From Novosphingobium sp. (lineage in GTDB: Bacteria; Pseudomonadota; Alphaproteobacteria; Sphingomonadales; Sphingomonadaceae): a stretch of 64,000 nucleotides of DNA. Location: contig NZ_JADZAT010000006.1 of assembly GCF_020852455.1 (NCBI RefSeq), positions 119,385 through 183,384 on the forward strand, given 5' to 3'. Positions 1 to 8,065 of this stretch are shown here, one piece after another. The notes beneath the pieces were generated by a model. That model searched no databases, had not been told where the DNA came from, and was given only the letters and a program-made list of their open reading frames with translations. Position numbers and translations under genes: made by a program. Numbering within the stretch: position 1 is the first letter of the stretch; the number at the start of each line of letters is the position of its first letter.

Positions 1-1
1 C

Positions 2-424
2 AACGGCATGCCCGATGTCCGCAGCTTGCGCATCCCGGTGAAGTACCTCGCCAACCTGCTGACCGCAGGCAAGGAGGCCCCGGTGATCGAGGCGCTGGAA
101 CGGATGCTGGCGATGCGCGCCTACATGCGCGGCAAGACCGTGGACGGCGTGATCGGTGAGGAGATCGCCCGCGAGGTTGGCCTGACCCCGGCCCAGATCG
201 AAGAGATGTACCACGTGATGGCAATCGCCAATTACGAGGACCGCTTCGTGATCCCCAGCGGTCACCGCGAGGATGTGGAAGACATGTACGCCGAAAAGGG
301 CGGCTGCGGCTTCTCGCTGGGCAATGGCTGCTCGGGCGGAACCAGCAGCGCCAACCTGTTCGGCGCACCGGCCCGCAAGAAGCTCCAGACTCCGACGCCC
401 CAAATTTCCGGGGAGGTTTTCTGA
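2..424 (+). CDS. narH: Respiratory nitrate reductase beta subunit, C-terminal part (partial)
   Basis: The 5' end lies outside the window; the frame is open from base 2. About 140 C-terminal residues remain. NarH is the iron-sulfur electron-transfer subunit of the membrane-bound nitrate reductase NarGHI, passing electrons from the NarI haems to NarG. The visible part has the alpha-helical tail typical of NarH (RIPVKYLANLLTAG, then ALERMLAMRAYMR) and a Gly/Cys-rich end (GGCGFSLGNGCSGG). The cysteines that bind the Fe-S clusters are upstream of the window. Its stop codon overlaps the narJ start (TGATG), so the two are translationally coupled. Identity is firm from both sequence and the narJ-narI neighbours. 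Confidence 0.93.
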   Translation, partial: NGMPDVRSLRIPVKYLANLLTAGKEAPVIEALERMLAMRAYMRGKTVDGVIGEEIAREVGLTPAQIEEMYHVMAIANYEDRFVIPSGHREDVEDMYAEKGGCGFSLGNGCSGGTSSANLFGAPARKKLQTPTPQISGEVF

Positions 425-1119
425 TGCGCCTGACCCTACGCGTCCTATCCGCACTGCTGCGCTATCCCGACGAGGGTGTGCACGGCGGAACCGCCGAACT
501 GGCCCAGGCGCTGGCCGCCGATGGGCTGATCTCACCCGATCAGCGCGCCAGCCTGACCCCGCTGTTCGAACGCCTTGCCGCGTCCGACCTGCTTGATGCG
601 CAGGAAGACTATGTCGTGCTGTTCGATCGCGGACGGGCGGTATCGCTGCACCTGTTCGAACACGTCCACGGCGAAAGCCGCGACCGCGGCCAGGCGATGG
701 TCGATCTGCGTGATCGCTATGAAGCGCAGGGGCTGGAAATCACGGCCAGGGAACTGCCCGATTACCTGCCGCTGTTCCTGGAATACCTCTCGATCCTGCC
801 GCCGGAACAGGCGCTGGAGGAACTGGCCCAGCCGGGCGTGATCCTGTCTGCGCTGGCCGAGCGGCTGGAGGAAAAGGGCACGCCCTATGCCGCGCCGCTG
901 CGGATCCTGGCCGACCTGGCCGGCGCCGGGGGCGAGGCCTTCGAGATCGCCCCCGCCGACGATCCGGACAACCTCGCCCAGCTCGATGCCGCCTGGGAGG
1001 AAGAGCAGGTCCGCTTCGACGCGCCGCTCGCGCCAGGAACCGCCGATTGCCCTCAGGTCACCGCAATGGTTGACCGCATGCTTAGCCAAGAACCTGTCAG
1101 GAGCCCGATCCATGGCTGA
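424..1119 (+). CDS. narJ: Nitrate reductase assembly chaperone NarJ
   Basis: 231 residues, the usual NarJ length. NarJ is a cytoplasmic chaperone of the TorD/DmsD/NarJ superfamily that binds NarG and allows molybdenum cofactor insertion before the complex docks on NarI; it is not part of the final enzyme. The sequence is all-helical with the family pattern LLRYPDE near the N-terminus and a central LFEHVHGESRDRGQAM segment, which is the hallmark of NarJ. The ATG at 424 overlaps the narH stop, and the gene's own stop overlaps the narI start, placing it within the nar operon in the standard H-J-I order. Confidence 0.95.
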   Translation: MRLTLRVLSALLRYPDEGVHGGTAELAQALAADGLISPDQRASLTPLFERLAASDLLDAQEDYVVLFDRGRAVSLHLFEHVHGESRDRGQAMVDLRDRYEAQGLEITARELPDYLPLFLEYLSILPPEQALEELAQPGVILSALAERLEEKGTPYAAPLRILADLAGAGGEAFEIAPADDPDNLAQLDAAWEEEQVRFDAPLAPGTADCPQVTAMVDRMLSQEPVRSPIHG

Positions 1120-1807
1120 TTTCCTTCACCACCTGTTGTTCGGGATCTATCCCTATCTTGCGCTGGCCGTGCTGGCGGTCGGATCGGTAATCCGGTACGA
1201 TCGCGAACCCTATTCCTGGCGTGCCGGATCCAGCCAGCTGCTGCGCCGCAAGCAGCTGATCGTCGGGTCGGTGCTATTCCATGTGGGCGCGCTGGTGATC
1301 TTCCTGGGGCATGTCGGCGGGCTGCTGACCCCGATCGCGATCTGGGATGCGCTGGGCGTGCCGCACGGGGCCAAGCAATTGCTGGCAATGGTTGCCGGCG
1401 GGGTGGCCGGGGTGATGGCGATCATCGGTGCCACCTTGTTGATCCATCGCCGCTTCTTCGATTCCCGGGTACGCGCCGCTTCCAGCTTCAGCGACAACAT
1501 GGTGATCGTGCTGCTGTGGTGCCAGCTGGCACTGGGGCTGGCGACGATCCCGGTATCGGCCCAGCACCTTGACGGCCATGAAATGGTCAAGTTCATGGAA
1601 TGGGCGCAGGGCATCTTCACCTTCCGCGCCGGCGCATCAGACCTGATCCGTGATGTCGCCCCGGTGTTCAAGCTGCACCTGTTCCTGGGCTTGACGATCC
1701 TGCTGCTGTTCCCGTTCACCCGGCTGGTTCACATGCTGAGCGCGCCGGTGCGCTATATCTGGCGGCCCGGCTATCAGGTGGTCCGTTCGCGCAGGCTCGC
1801 CTCGTGA
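1112..1807 (+). CDS. narI: Respiratory nitrate reductase gamma subunit (cytochrome b)
   Basis: 231 residues, the standard NarI length, with five predicted membrane helices. NarI takes electrons from quinol at the cytoplasmic membrane and delivers them through two b haems to NarH. Four histidines are placed as in E. coli NarI (His56, 66, 187, 205): His57 and His67 in LFHVGALVIFLGHVGG, and His189 and His207 in KLHLFLG and TRLVHML. The ATG at 1112 lies inside the end of narJ (8-base overlap); the stop overlaps the GTG of the next gene. A complete haem-ligand set argues for a working enzyme, hence anaerobic nitrate respiration. Confidence 0.96.
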   Translation: MADFLHHLLFGIYPYLALAVLAVGSVIRYDREPYSWRAGSSQLLRRKQLIVGSVLFHVGALVIFLGHVGGLLTPIAIWDALGVPHGAKQLLAMVAGGVAGVMAIIGATLLIHRRFFDSRVRAASSFSDNMVIVLLWCQLALGLATIPVSAQHLDGHEMVKFMEWAQGIFTFRAGASDLIRDVAPVFKLHLFLGLTILLLFPFTRLVHMLSAPVRYIWRPGYQVVRSRRLAS

Positions 1808-2583
1808 ACGCCGAGCCGATCCTGGTCGGCGGGCACGAGATCCCGGCCGAGGCCATCGCCGCCGAGGCGCAGAACCATCCCGCGCCCAGCGCCGAAGCGG
1901 CCTGGGCCGCGGCTGCCGAGGCACTGGCGGTGCGCCAGTTGCTGCTGGACGAAGCCGAGCGGCTGGAGCTGGAGCCGGGCGATCTGCGTGATGCGGCCGG
2001 ACAGGCCCTGACCCGCGAGGACGCGCTGATCGATGCGCTGCTGGCCCAGACGATCCAGACCCCCAAGGCCGATGAGGAAAGCTGCCGCCGGTTCTATGCC
2101 AGCCATCCCGAACGCTTCACCACGCCGCTGCTGGTCGAAGCCGCGCACATCCTGATCGAGGCCGATCCGGCTGATGAGTTCGCGATGGGGCTGGCCACCG
2201 GCGATGCCCGCACGCTGATCCGCCAGCTCCAGACCGATCCGGCCCGCTTTGGCGAACTGGCGCGCGAGCATTCGGCCTGCCCATCGCGGCAGCAGGGCGG
2301 GATGATCGGCCAGGTCCAGGCCGGGCAGATGGTCAAGCCGTTCGAACAGGCACTGTTCGAACTGCCCGCCGATACCCTGTGCCCCAATCCGGTCCGCACC
2401 CGCTTTGGCGTCCACGTCATCCGCAGCGGCCACCGCACCGAAGCCCGGCAATTGCCGTTCGAGGCAGTGCAGGCGCTGATCGGCGAATATCTGGAAGAGG
2501 CCAGCTATCGCCACGCAGTGGCGCAATACATCGCGATCCTGGCCGAACAGGCCGGGGTCAGCGGGGTTGAACTGGCGAACTGA
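1804..2583 (+). CDS. PpiC-type (parvulin) peptidyl-prolyl isomerase of the nar operon
   Basis: 259 residues starting with GTG in a GTGA overlap with narI, so almost certainly co-translated with it. A helical N-terminal region (about residues 15-100) is followed by a rotamase domain around residues 105-215, with the parvulin features AAHILIEAD, GELAREHSACPSRQQGGMIG and a C-terminal FGVHVIRSGHR strand-helix. No signal peptide or membrane segment is visible, so it should act in the cytoplasm. Location at the end of narGHJI suggests a role in folding or assembling nitrate reductase, by analogy with NifM helping nitrogenase iron protein; that role is inference. Confidence 0.85.
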   Translation: MNAEPILVGGHEIPAEAIAAEAQNHPAPSAEAAWAAAAEALAVRQLLLDEAERLELEPGDLRDAAGQALTREDALIDALLAQTIQTPKADEESCRRFYASHPERFTTPLLVEAAHILIEADPADEFAMGLATGDARTLIRQLQTDPARFGELAREHSACPSRQQGGMIGQVQAGQMVKPFEQALFELPADTLCPNPVRTRFGVHVIRSGHRTEARQLPFEAVQALIGEYLEEASYRHAVAQYIAILAEQAGVSGVELAN

Positions 2584-2584
2584 T

Positions 2585-2605
2585 CTGCCGGCTCGTCGCC
2601 GGCAG
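2585..2605 (+). terminator. Hairpin directly after the nar operon
   Basis: A perfect 8-bp stem (CTGCCGGC / GCCGGCAG) with a 5-base loop begins one base after the stop codon of the parvulin gene. No run of T follows, so it may be a weak terminator or an mRNA 3'-end stabiliser rather than a strong intrinsic terminator. The next gene on this strand starts about 120 bases further on. Confidence 0.45.
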
Positions 2606-2727
2606 CCAGCGCATGCGCAACCAGCTGGGTGCAAGATATCCTTGCCATCCTGAGGCCTGGCGTCATCTAATTGCGGCGCGTCCTGTTCTCGCAGGATTCT
2701 CTCGCCGCTGATCCAGGAACCGATCCG

Positions 2728-4761
2728 ATGACCGCGCATGCCAAGTACCCGCACGTATTCTCTCCGCTCAAGGTGGCCGGGACCACGCTCAAGAACCGGA
2801 TCCTGATGGGATCAATGCATACGGGCCTGGAAGACCTGCCCGATGCGGCCGAGCGGCTGTCGGCCTATTTCGTCGATCGCGCCCGGGGCGGCGTAGGGAT
2901 GATCATAACCGGCGGGATCGGCCCACACCCCACCGCCGGGCATGGCGCCAAGCTGCTGAACGACGAAGACGCGGCAATGCACAGGCAGGTGACCGACGCG
3001 GTTCATGCCGCCGCGCCCGACGTGAAGATCGTGATGCAGATCCTGCACACCGGGCCACTGGCCGGGACGCCCGATTGCGTTGCGCCATCGCCGGTCAAAT
3101 CCCGGATCGGACGGTTCGCGCCCAACGAACTGACCGAAGAAGGGATCGAGGAGCAGATTGCCGCCTTTGCCAATTGCGCGCGGCTGGCCAGGCAGGCCGG
3201 CTATGACGGGGTCGAGATCATCGGTTCGGCGGGCTATCTGATTTCGACCTTCCTGGTCGAAAAGACCAATCAGCGCAGCGACCAGTGGGGCGGATCGTGG
3301 GAAAGCCGGATGCGTTTTCCGGTCGAAGTGGTGCGCCGGGTCCGTGCGGCCGTTGGTCCGGACTTCATCTTCGTGTTCCGTATCTCGGCGATGGACATGC
3401 TGCAGGGCGGGCTTGCCTGGGATGAGGTGGTCAGCCTCGCCAAGGCGCTCGAGGCCGAAGGGGTGGACGTGATCTCCACGCATTTCTGCTGGCACGAAAG
3501 TTTCGTCCCGACGATCGCCACCATGGTCCCGCGGGCGGCCTTTGCCCAGGTCACCGGGCGGCTGCGCAAGGAGCTGACCATCCCGCTGATCACCAGCAAC
3601 CGGATCAACATGCCCGATGTGGCCGAAGAGGTGCTGGCGCAAGGCCACGCCGATCTGGTTTCGATGGCCCGGCCGATGCTGGCCGATGCCGATCTGGTCA
3701 ACAAGGCCTTCGAAGGCCGCGAGGACGAGATCAACACCTGCATCGCCTGCAACCAGGCCTGCCTTGACCACACCTTCACCGGCAAGCTGACCAGCTGCCT
3801 GGTCAACGCCCGCGCCTGCCGCGAGGTGGACATTGCAATCACGCCCGCCGCCACGGCGAAGACCATCGCCGTGGTCGGCGCCGGGCCAGCCGGGCTGGCC
3901 TACGCCACGATCGCAGCCGAACGCGGCCACCGGGTGACACTGTACGACGCGGCCCAGGAAATCGGCGGACAGTTCAACCTTGCCAAGCGGATTCCCGGCA
4001 AGGAGGAATTCCACGAAACGCTGCGCTATTTTGCCCGGATGATCCAGCTGCGCGGGGTGACTCTGCGGTTGGGAACGCGGGTCGATGTAGCCTTGCTCAA
4101 GCAAGCCGGTTTTGACGAGGTCGTGGTCGCGACCGGGATCAATCCGCGCACGCCGGCGATCGAAGGGATCGGTCATCCCAAGGTGGTCCGCTACATTGAT
4201 GTGATCGCTGGCCGGGCCGAAGTGGGGCAGAAGGTTGCGATCATGGGTGCGGGCGGGATCGGGTTCGATGTGGCCGAACTGATCACCCACGCCGGGATCA
4301 GCGCCTCGCTCGATGTGGATACCTTCGCGAAGGAATGGGGGATCGATTTCAGGAACCACCCGCGCGGCGGCGTGACCGGGATCGAACCGCAGGTTGCCAG
4401 CAACGGCCGCGAGGTTACGCTGTTGCAGCGCAAGGCCACCCCGGTCGGCCAGGGCCTGGGCCGCACCACCGGCTGGACCCACCGCCTGACCTTGCAGCGC
4501 CGCGGCGTGAAGATGGTTTCGGGGGTCGAATACCACAGCATCGACGATCAGGGCCTGCACTGCACGATCGGCGGCGAACCCCAGCTGCTCGATGTCGATA
4601 CGGTGATCCTGTGCGCCGGGCAGGAAAGCGAACGCAGCCTTTATGACGCGCTGCTCGCCGAAGGAATCAAGGCCCAACTGATCGGCGGCGCCTTTGAAGC
4701 CAGCGAACTCGACGCCAAGCGTGCGATCCAGCAGGCGACCGAACTGGCGGCGGCGGCATGA
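2728..4761 (+). CDS. fadH: NADPH-dependent 2,4-dienoyl-CoA reductase (FadH-like)
   Basis: 677 residues, typical of the FadH/trimethylamine-dehydrogenase family. It removes conjugated double bonds during beta-oxidation of polyunsaturated acyl-CoAs. The N-terminal half (about 1-340) is an FMN-binding Old-Yellow-Enzyme barrel (ILMGSMHTGLED). Cysteines 338, 341, 345 and 357 form a CxxCx3Cx11C [4Fe-4S] site identical in spacing to E. coli FadH. The C-terminal part has an FAD-binding GAGPAGLAYA motif near residue 388 and an NAD(P)-type GAGGIGFDVAE motif near 507. An in-frame TTG exists at 2671, but the ATG at 2728 fits the family N-terminus. The following crotonase overlaps by four bases, so the pair is a fatty-acid catabolism operon. 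Confidence 0.93.
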   Translation: MTAHAKYPHVFSPLKVAGTTLKNRILMGSMHTGLEDLPDAAERLSAYFVDRARGGVGMIITGGIGPHPTAGHGAKLLNDEDAAMHRQVTDAVHAAAPDVKIVMQILHTGPLAGTPDCVAPSPVKSRIGRFAPNELTEEGIEEQIAAFANCARLARQAGYDGVEIIGSAGYLISTFLVEKTNQRSDQWGGSWESRMRFPVEVVRRVRAAVGPDFIFVFRISAMDMLQGGLAWDEVVSLAKALEAEGVDVISTHFCWHESFVPTIATMVPRAAFAQVTGRLRKELTIPLITSNRINMPDVAEEVLAQGHADLVSMARPMLADADLVNKAFEGREDEINTCIACNQACLDHTFTGKLTSCLVNARACREVDIAITPAATAKTIAVVGAGPAGLAYATIAAERGHRVTLYDAAQEIGGQFNLAKRIPGKEEFHETLRYFARMIQLRGVTLRLGTRVDVALLKQAGFDEVVVATGINPRTPAIEGIGHPKVVRYIDVIAGRAEVGQKVAIMGAGGIGFDVAELITHAGISASLDVDTFAKEWGIDFRNHPRGGVTGIEPQVASNGREVTLLQRKATPVGQGLGRTTGWTHRLTLQRRGVKMVSGVEYHSIDDQGLHCTIGGEPQLLDVDTVILCAGQESERSLYDALLAEGIKAQLIGGAFEASELDAKRAIQQATELAAAA

Positions 4762-5546
4762 GCAGCGACCACGCTTCGCCGCCGCTCCTCAGGCACGATC
4801 GGGACGGGGTTGTAACCCTCGAAATGAACCGGCCGCAGCAATACAACGCCTTGTCAAATGCGTTGCTGGAGGCGCTGCAGGGCGAGCTGGACGCACTTCG
4901 CGCGGATGCAACCGTCCGCTGCGTGGTCCTTGCCGGCGCAGGCAAGGCCTTCTGCGCGGGGCACGATCTGCGTGAAATGCGGCAACAAGCCGGGATTGAC
5001 GATCATCGCGCCCTGTTCGCGCGCTGCAGCAAGGTCATGGAAGCAATCCGGACCCTTCCGGTGCCGGTCATCGCGCGCGTTCACGGCACCGCGACCGCCG
5101 CGGGTTGCCAGCTGGTGGCAAGCTGCGATCTGGCGATTGCCGCGCAGTCGGCCCGGTTCGCGGTTTCGGGCATCAATCTGGGACTGTTCTGCTCAACCCC
5201 AGCTGTCGCCCTGTCGCGCAACGTCCTGGCCAAGCGGGCGTTCGATATGCTGGTGACAGGCCGGTTCATCGATGCCCCCACCGCCGCCGAATGGGGTCTG
5301 ATCAACGAGGCCGTCGCCGACAGCGACCTTGACGCCGCAGTGGGCCGGCTGACCGCCCAGATCACCGCCAAAAGCATGGCCGCAATCCGCCACGGAAAGG
5401 CCTTGTTCTACAGACAGCTGCCGATGGACCTGAGCGAAGCCTATACCTGCGCCGGAGAGGTCATGGCCCAGAACATGCTGGAGCCCGACGCCTGTGAGGG
5501 AATAGACGCCTTCATCGAGAAACGCCCACCGAACCAGACGCGCTAG
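4758..5546 (+). CDS. Crotonase-fold protein, ECHDC3-like (enoyl-CoA hydratase/isomerase family)
   Basis: 262 residues, one crotonase domain, ATGA overlap with the dienoyl-CoA reductase gene. The CoA-binding and oxyanion-hole segments are clear (GKAFCAGHDLREM; GTATAAGCQLVASCDLAIA). However the two glutamates that catalyse hydration in classical enoyl-CoA hydratase are absent: the first position reads GCQL instead of GCEL, and the second region reads SGINLGLFCSTP instead of a PEIxLG type. The same sequences occur in vertebrate ECHDC3, so this is a bacterial ECHDC3-type protein. An acyl-CoA ligand is likely; classical hydratase activity is doubtful. Function in the FadH pathway is inferred from the coupling. 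Confidence 0.85.
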   Translation: MSSDHASPPLLRHDRDGVVTLEMNRPQQYNALSNALLEALQGELDALRADATVRCVVLAGAGKAFCAGHDLREMRQQAGIDDHRALFARCSKVMEAIRTLPVPVIARVHGTATAAGCQLVASCDLAIAAQSARFAVSGINLGLFCSTPAVALSRNVLAKRAFDMLVTGRFIDAPTAAEWGLINEAVADSDLDAAVGRLTAQITAKSMAAIRHGKALFYRQLPMDLSEAYTCAGEVMAQNMLEPDACEGIDAFIEKRPPNQTR

Positions 5547-5634
5547 AGCATCAAGTCTGGGGAGGGAAAACGCGAAACGCCCCCAATCAAGGCCACCGCA
5601 ACAAACCAGGAAAAGCGCCAAAGCAACACACGCA

Positions 5635-5669
5635 CAACTTTATCGCTCAGAAACCAAACGATAAAGTTG
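5635..5669. repeat. AT-rich inverted repeat next to tRNA-Leu(CAG)
   Basis: Two perfect 11-base arms (CAACTTTATCG and its complement) separated by 13 bases, much richer in A+T than its surroundings. It lies just downstream of the minus-strand tRNA, so it may act as a 3' processing or termination structure, or as a protein-binding site. No T-run follows on either strand. Confidence 0.6.
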
Positions 5670-5674
5670 AAGTA

Positions 5675-5761
5675 TGGTGCCCAGAAGAGGACTCGAACCT
5701 CCACGCCGTTTCCAGCGCCGCCACCTGAAGACGGTGCGTCTACCAATTCCGCCATCTGGGC
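5675..5761 (-). tRNA. tRNA-Leu (anticodon CAG)
   Basis: 87 bases including an encoded CCA. The acceptor stem is GCCCAGA / TCTGGGC with discriminator A. The D-arm contains the class II GGCGGAATTGGTAGACGC pattern, the anticodon stem CCGTC / GGCGG encloses loop TTCAGGT (anticodon CAG, one G-T pair in the stem), a long variable arm follows, and the T-arm has GGTTCGAGTCC. All leucine-tRNA features are present. Confidence 0.97.
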
Positions 5762-5879
5762 ACGGAGGCAGCGGGCCATGTCGCCTGCTGCCGGGGTAGG
5801 AGCGCGCCACTAGCCGGGCGATGCGGGGGTGTCAACGCCCTCTTGAGCATTGGGGCGCAGATTGTTGCTGCCAGCCCGC

Positions 5880-6551
5880 TCAGGCGTTGAGATCGGCGTA
5901 GTGGCTGGGCGGCTGGATTACTTCCATGCGCTCGGCCAGCAGCGGACGGAAGCTGGGGCGGCTCTTGAACACGGCATACCAGGCCGCAGCCTGTTCGTGC
6001 CCTGACCAGTCGAGCCCGCCAAGGTAATCCGCAACCGAGATCTGGGCGGCGGCGGCGAGGTCGGCCAGGCTCATCGTTGCGCCGGCCAGCCACTGGCGGT
6101 GATCGACCAGATGATCGATGTAATAGAGATGCTCGTGCGCCAGCTTCATTGCTTCGCGCAGCACGCGGCTGTCAGGCGACATCCGCCAGACCAGCCGCTT
6201 CTTCATCCGTTCGTGCAGCAGCGGCGCGGTGACATCGCCGAAAAAGTTCTCATCGAACAGCGCGACCAGCCGGCGGATTTCCGCGCGGTTGGCCGCGGTG
6301 CCGTTGATCAACGGCTGCTTGTCGACCGTTTCCTCGAAATATTCGCAGATCGCGCGGCTATCGACCAGGGTCAGCCCCTTGGACGGATCGTGCAGCACCG
6401 GGGTGCGCCCGGCTGGATTGAGTGCCAGGAATTCGTCGCGGGCTTCCCACGGGTTTTCGCGCCACAATTCATAGGGCACGCCCTTTTCGCTCATCAGCAG
6501 GCGAACCTTGCGGCTGAAGGGGCACAGGGGAAACTGGTAGAGCTGCCACAT
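5880..6551 (-). CDS. Glutathione S-transferase family protein
   Basis: 223 residues. The N-terminal thioredoxin-like half starts YQFPLCPFSRKVR with a cysteine at the active-site position (CPFS), as in omega/beta-like bacterial GSTs and stringent-starvation-like proteins, and carries the cis-proline/glutathione-binding stretch GRTPVLHD followed by LVDSRAICEYFEE. The C-terminal half is helical. The ATG at 6551 is preferred to a longer in-frame start because it begins exactly at the first strand of the fold. Substrate is unknown. It stands alone between tRNA-Leu and ppx, on the same strand as ppx but with about 80 bases between them. Confidence 0.88.
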   Translation of the reverse strand: MWQLYQFPLCPFSRKVRLLMSEKGVPYELWRENPWEARDEFLALNPAGRTPVLHDPSKGLTLVDSRAICEYFEETVDKQPLINGTAANRAEIRRLVALFDENFFGDVTAPLLHERMKKRLVWRMSPDSRVLREAMKLAHEHLYYIDHLVDHRQWLAGATMSLADLAAAAQISVADYLGGLDWSGHEQAAAWYAVFKSRPSFRPLLAERMEVIQPPSHYADLNA

Positions 6552-6632
6552 GACACCGCCATGACGCAGCGCGAATCGGGGTTCAACCCGCTGCAAGACC
6601 GGGCGGGAAATTAATCAGGTGGAAAACTGTGC

Positions 6633-7502
6633 TCAGCGGTTAGCCAGCAGACCTTCACGCAGCCCCGCACGGGTCACGCTGAGACTGGCGGGCTGCAGTT
6701 CGCCGACCAGCGCCACCAGCAGGGCCGCGGCATGTTCGAGCTGTGCGGCGCGCGCAGCGTCGATCCCGGGCAGTGCAGCCAGCCGCTCCGGTCCCATCCG
6801 GCGGGTATAGGTTTTGAGCCGCCGCGCCTCTTCAGGCGCGAAGGCGGCAGCCGGATCATGCTTGCCCAGCCTGGCCTCGATCTTGGCCAGGCACCGCCAC
6901 GAACCGCCAACCAGATAGAGTTCCTGACCCTGGGCCGGCGGGATCCAGTCGAGCGGGGCGAGCAACTTCTTCACCGCCTTGCGCAAACGCCCGCGACCTT
7001 CGGCGCGGATCGCCGCGACCCGCATCACGCCCAGCGGGAACGAGACGCATTCGTGCACCGCGCCGCCCGCAACCCTGGCCAGTTCGAGACTGCCGCCGCC
7101 CAGATCGGCAACGATCCCTTGCGCCTTGGGGAAATGCGCCAGCACCCCCCGAGCCGAGGCGCGCGCCTCATTCTCGCCCGAAAGCAGCTCGGCTGGCAGG
7201 CCCAATGCACTGACCGCCTTGAGGAACTCACGACCGTTAGCGGCCTCGCGCACAGCCGCAGTGGCAACGACACGCAAATGTTGGGGCTTGATCAGGGCGA
7301 CCAGCGCTGCGAAGCGCTTGAGCGTAGCGAGTGCCAAAGCGCGCGCCTCACGGTCGATTCGACCGGTAGCCACGACACCTCGGCCCAGCCCGGCCAGGAC
7401 CTTGTCGTTGTACAGCACCTCGCGATCCGGGCCGAACACGACCAGCCGGACCGAATTGGAACCGATATCAATGATCGCTTGACGAAAAGGCGCCCTGGAC
7501 AT
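6633..7502 (-). CDS. Ppx/GppA-family phosphatase
   Basis: 289 residues with the ASKHA ATPase-like fold: first phosphate loop AIIDIGSNSVRLVV at residues 9-22 and second loop GIVADLGGGSLELARV near 130. It covers only the two-lobe catalytic core, without the C-terminal HD-like extension of E. coli Ppx (about 510 residues), as is common in alphaproteobacteria. Members split inorganic polyphosphate or convert pppGpp to ppGpp; the two activities cannot be told apart from sequence. It would link phosphate storage and the stringent response. Confidence 0.88.
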   Translation of the reverse strand: MSRAPFRQAIIDIGSNSVRLVVFGPDREVLYNDKVLAGLGRGVVATGRIDREARALALATLKRFAALVALIKPQHLRVVATAAVREAANGREFLKAVSALGLPAELLSGENEARASARGVLAHFPKAQGIVADLGGGSLELARVAGGAVHECVSFPLGVMRVAAIRAEGRGRLRKAVKKLLAPLDWIPPAQGQELYLVGGSWRCLAKIEARLGKHDPAAAFAPEEARRLKTYTRRMGPERLAALPGIDAARAAQLEHAAALLVALVGELQPASLSVTRAGLREGLLANR

Positions 7503-7541
7503 GCCAGAGCGCCTAATCCGAAACTGCCGCGATGGCCAGTG

Positions 7542-7976
7542 TCAGTCGAGCCGGCGGAAATCGCGTTCCATCTGTTCGCTGATCGCTTCAAGCTGGGGCA
7601 TCATTTCATCGAGCATGCCGGTCATCGATGCCATCGCCGTCATCATGCCGGGAACCCGGCGCTTGATTTCGCGGGGCATCTGCCGCGCTTCGGGGCCAGC
7701 CAGATCGCCCAGCGTAGCGCCGCGCGGAATGCGCCGCGCAGCATCCGACTCGCCCATCGCCTCCATTGCCTTGGCCAGCGGTGCGGCCTTCATGTTGAGC
7801 ATCATCCCGAACATGGCGCCCATGGCATTGGCGACAGCCTGCTGGTTGCGGGGATCTTCCAGCTGGCGCGCCATCTCCGCGCCTTCATGCGATTGCTCGC
7901 GGGCCATGGCCGGAGCCGGCACCAGCGCGAGTGCAACGAGCGGCGTCAGGGCCGCAGAGACGAAACGCTTGGACAT
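7542..7976 (-). CDS. Hypothetical secreted protein, methionine-rich
   Basis: 144 residues from the ATG at 7976. The N-terminus MSKRFVSAALTPLVALALVPAPAMA is a Sec signal peptide with cleavage expected after AMA. The mature part is helical and unusually rich in methionine (clusters such as MGAMFGMML, GMMTAMASMTGMLDEMM), with a basic tail. I do not recognise a domain. Methionine clusters in exported proteins can bind copper or silver, but no conserved MxxM array proves this. It precedes ppx on the same strand with about 40 bases between, so co-transcription is possible. Confidence 0.7.
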   Translation of the reverse strand: MSKRFVSAALTPLVALALVPAPAMAREQSHEGAEMARQLEDPRNQQAVANAMGAMFGMMLNMKAAPLAKAMEAMGESDAARRIPRGATLGDLAGPEARQMPREIKRRVPGMMTAMASMTGMLDEMMPQLEAISEQMERDFRRLD

Positions 7977-8065
7977 CGAATCAACCCTCCAACCCGAAAG
8001 CGGGTGCGCATGGGGCAATAGAGCGCCCGCGCTTGCGCGCGGCTGAACAGGGCGTGCAGCCTGCG

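Noticed and set aside
1774..2754. 326-codon frame antisense to the parvulin gene
   Set aside because: It covers narI's end, the parvulin and the next promoter in reverse; composition is shadow-like and it conflicts with a well-supported operon.
2812..4677. 621-codon open frame antisense to the dienoyl-CoA reductase gene
   Set aside because: It is the mirror of a strong FadH coding frame with a complete Fe-S motif; the antisense product is Arg/Gly/His-rich with no domain, as expected for GC-rich shadow frames.
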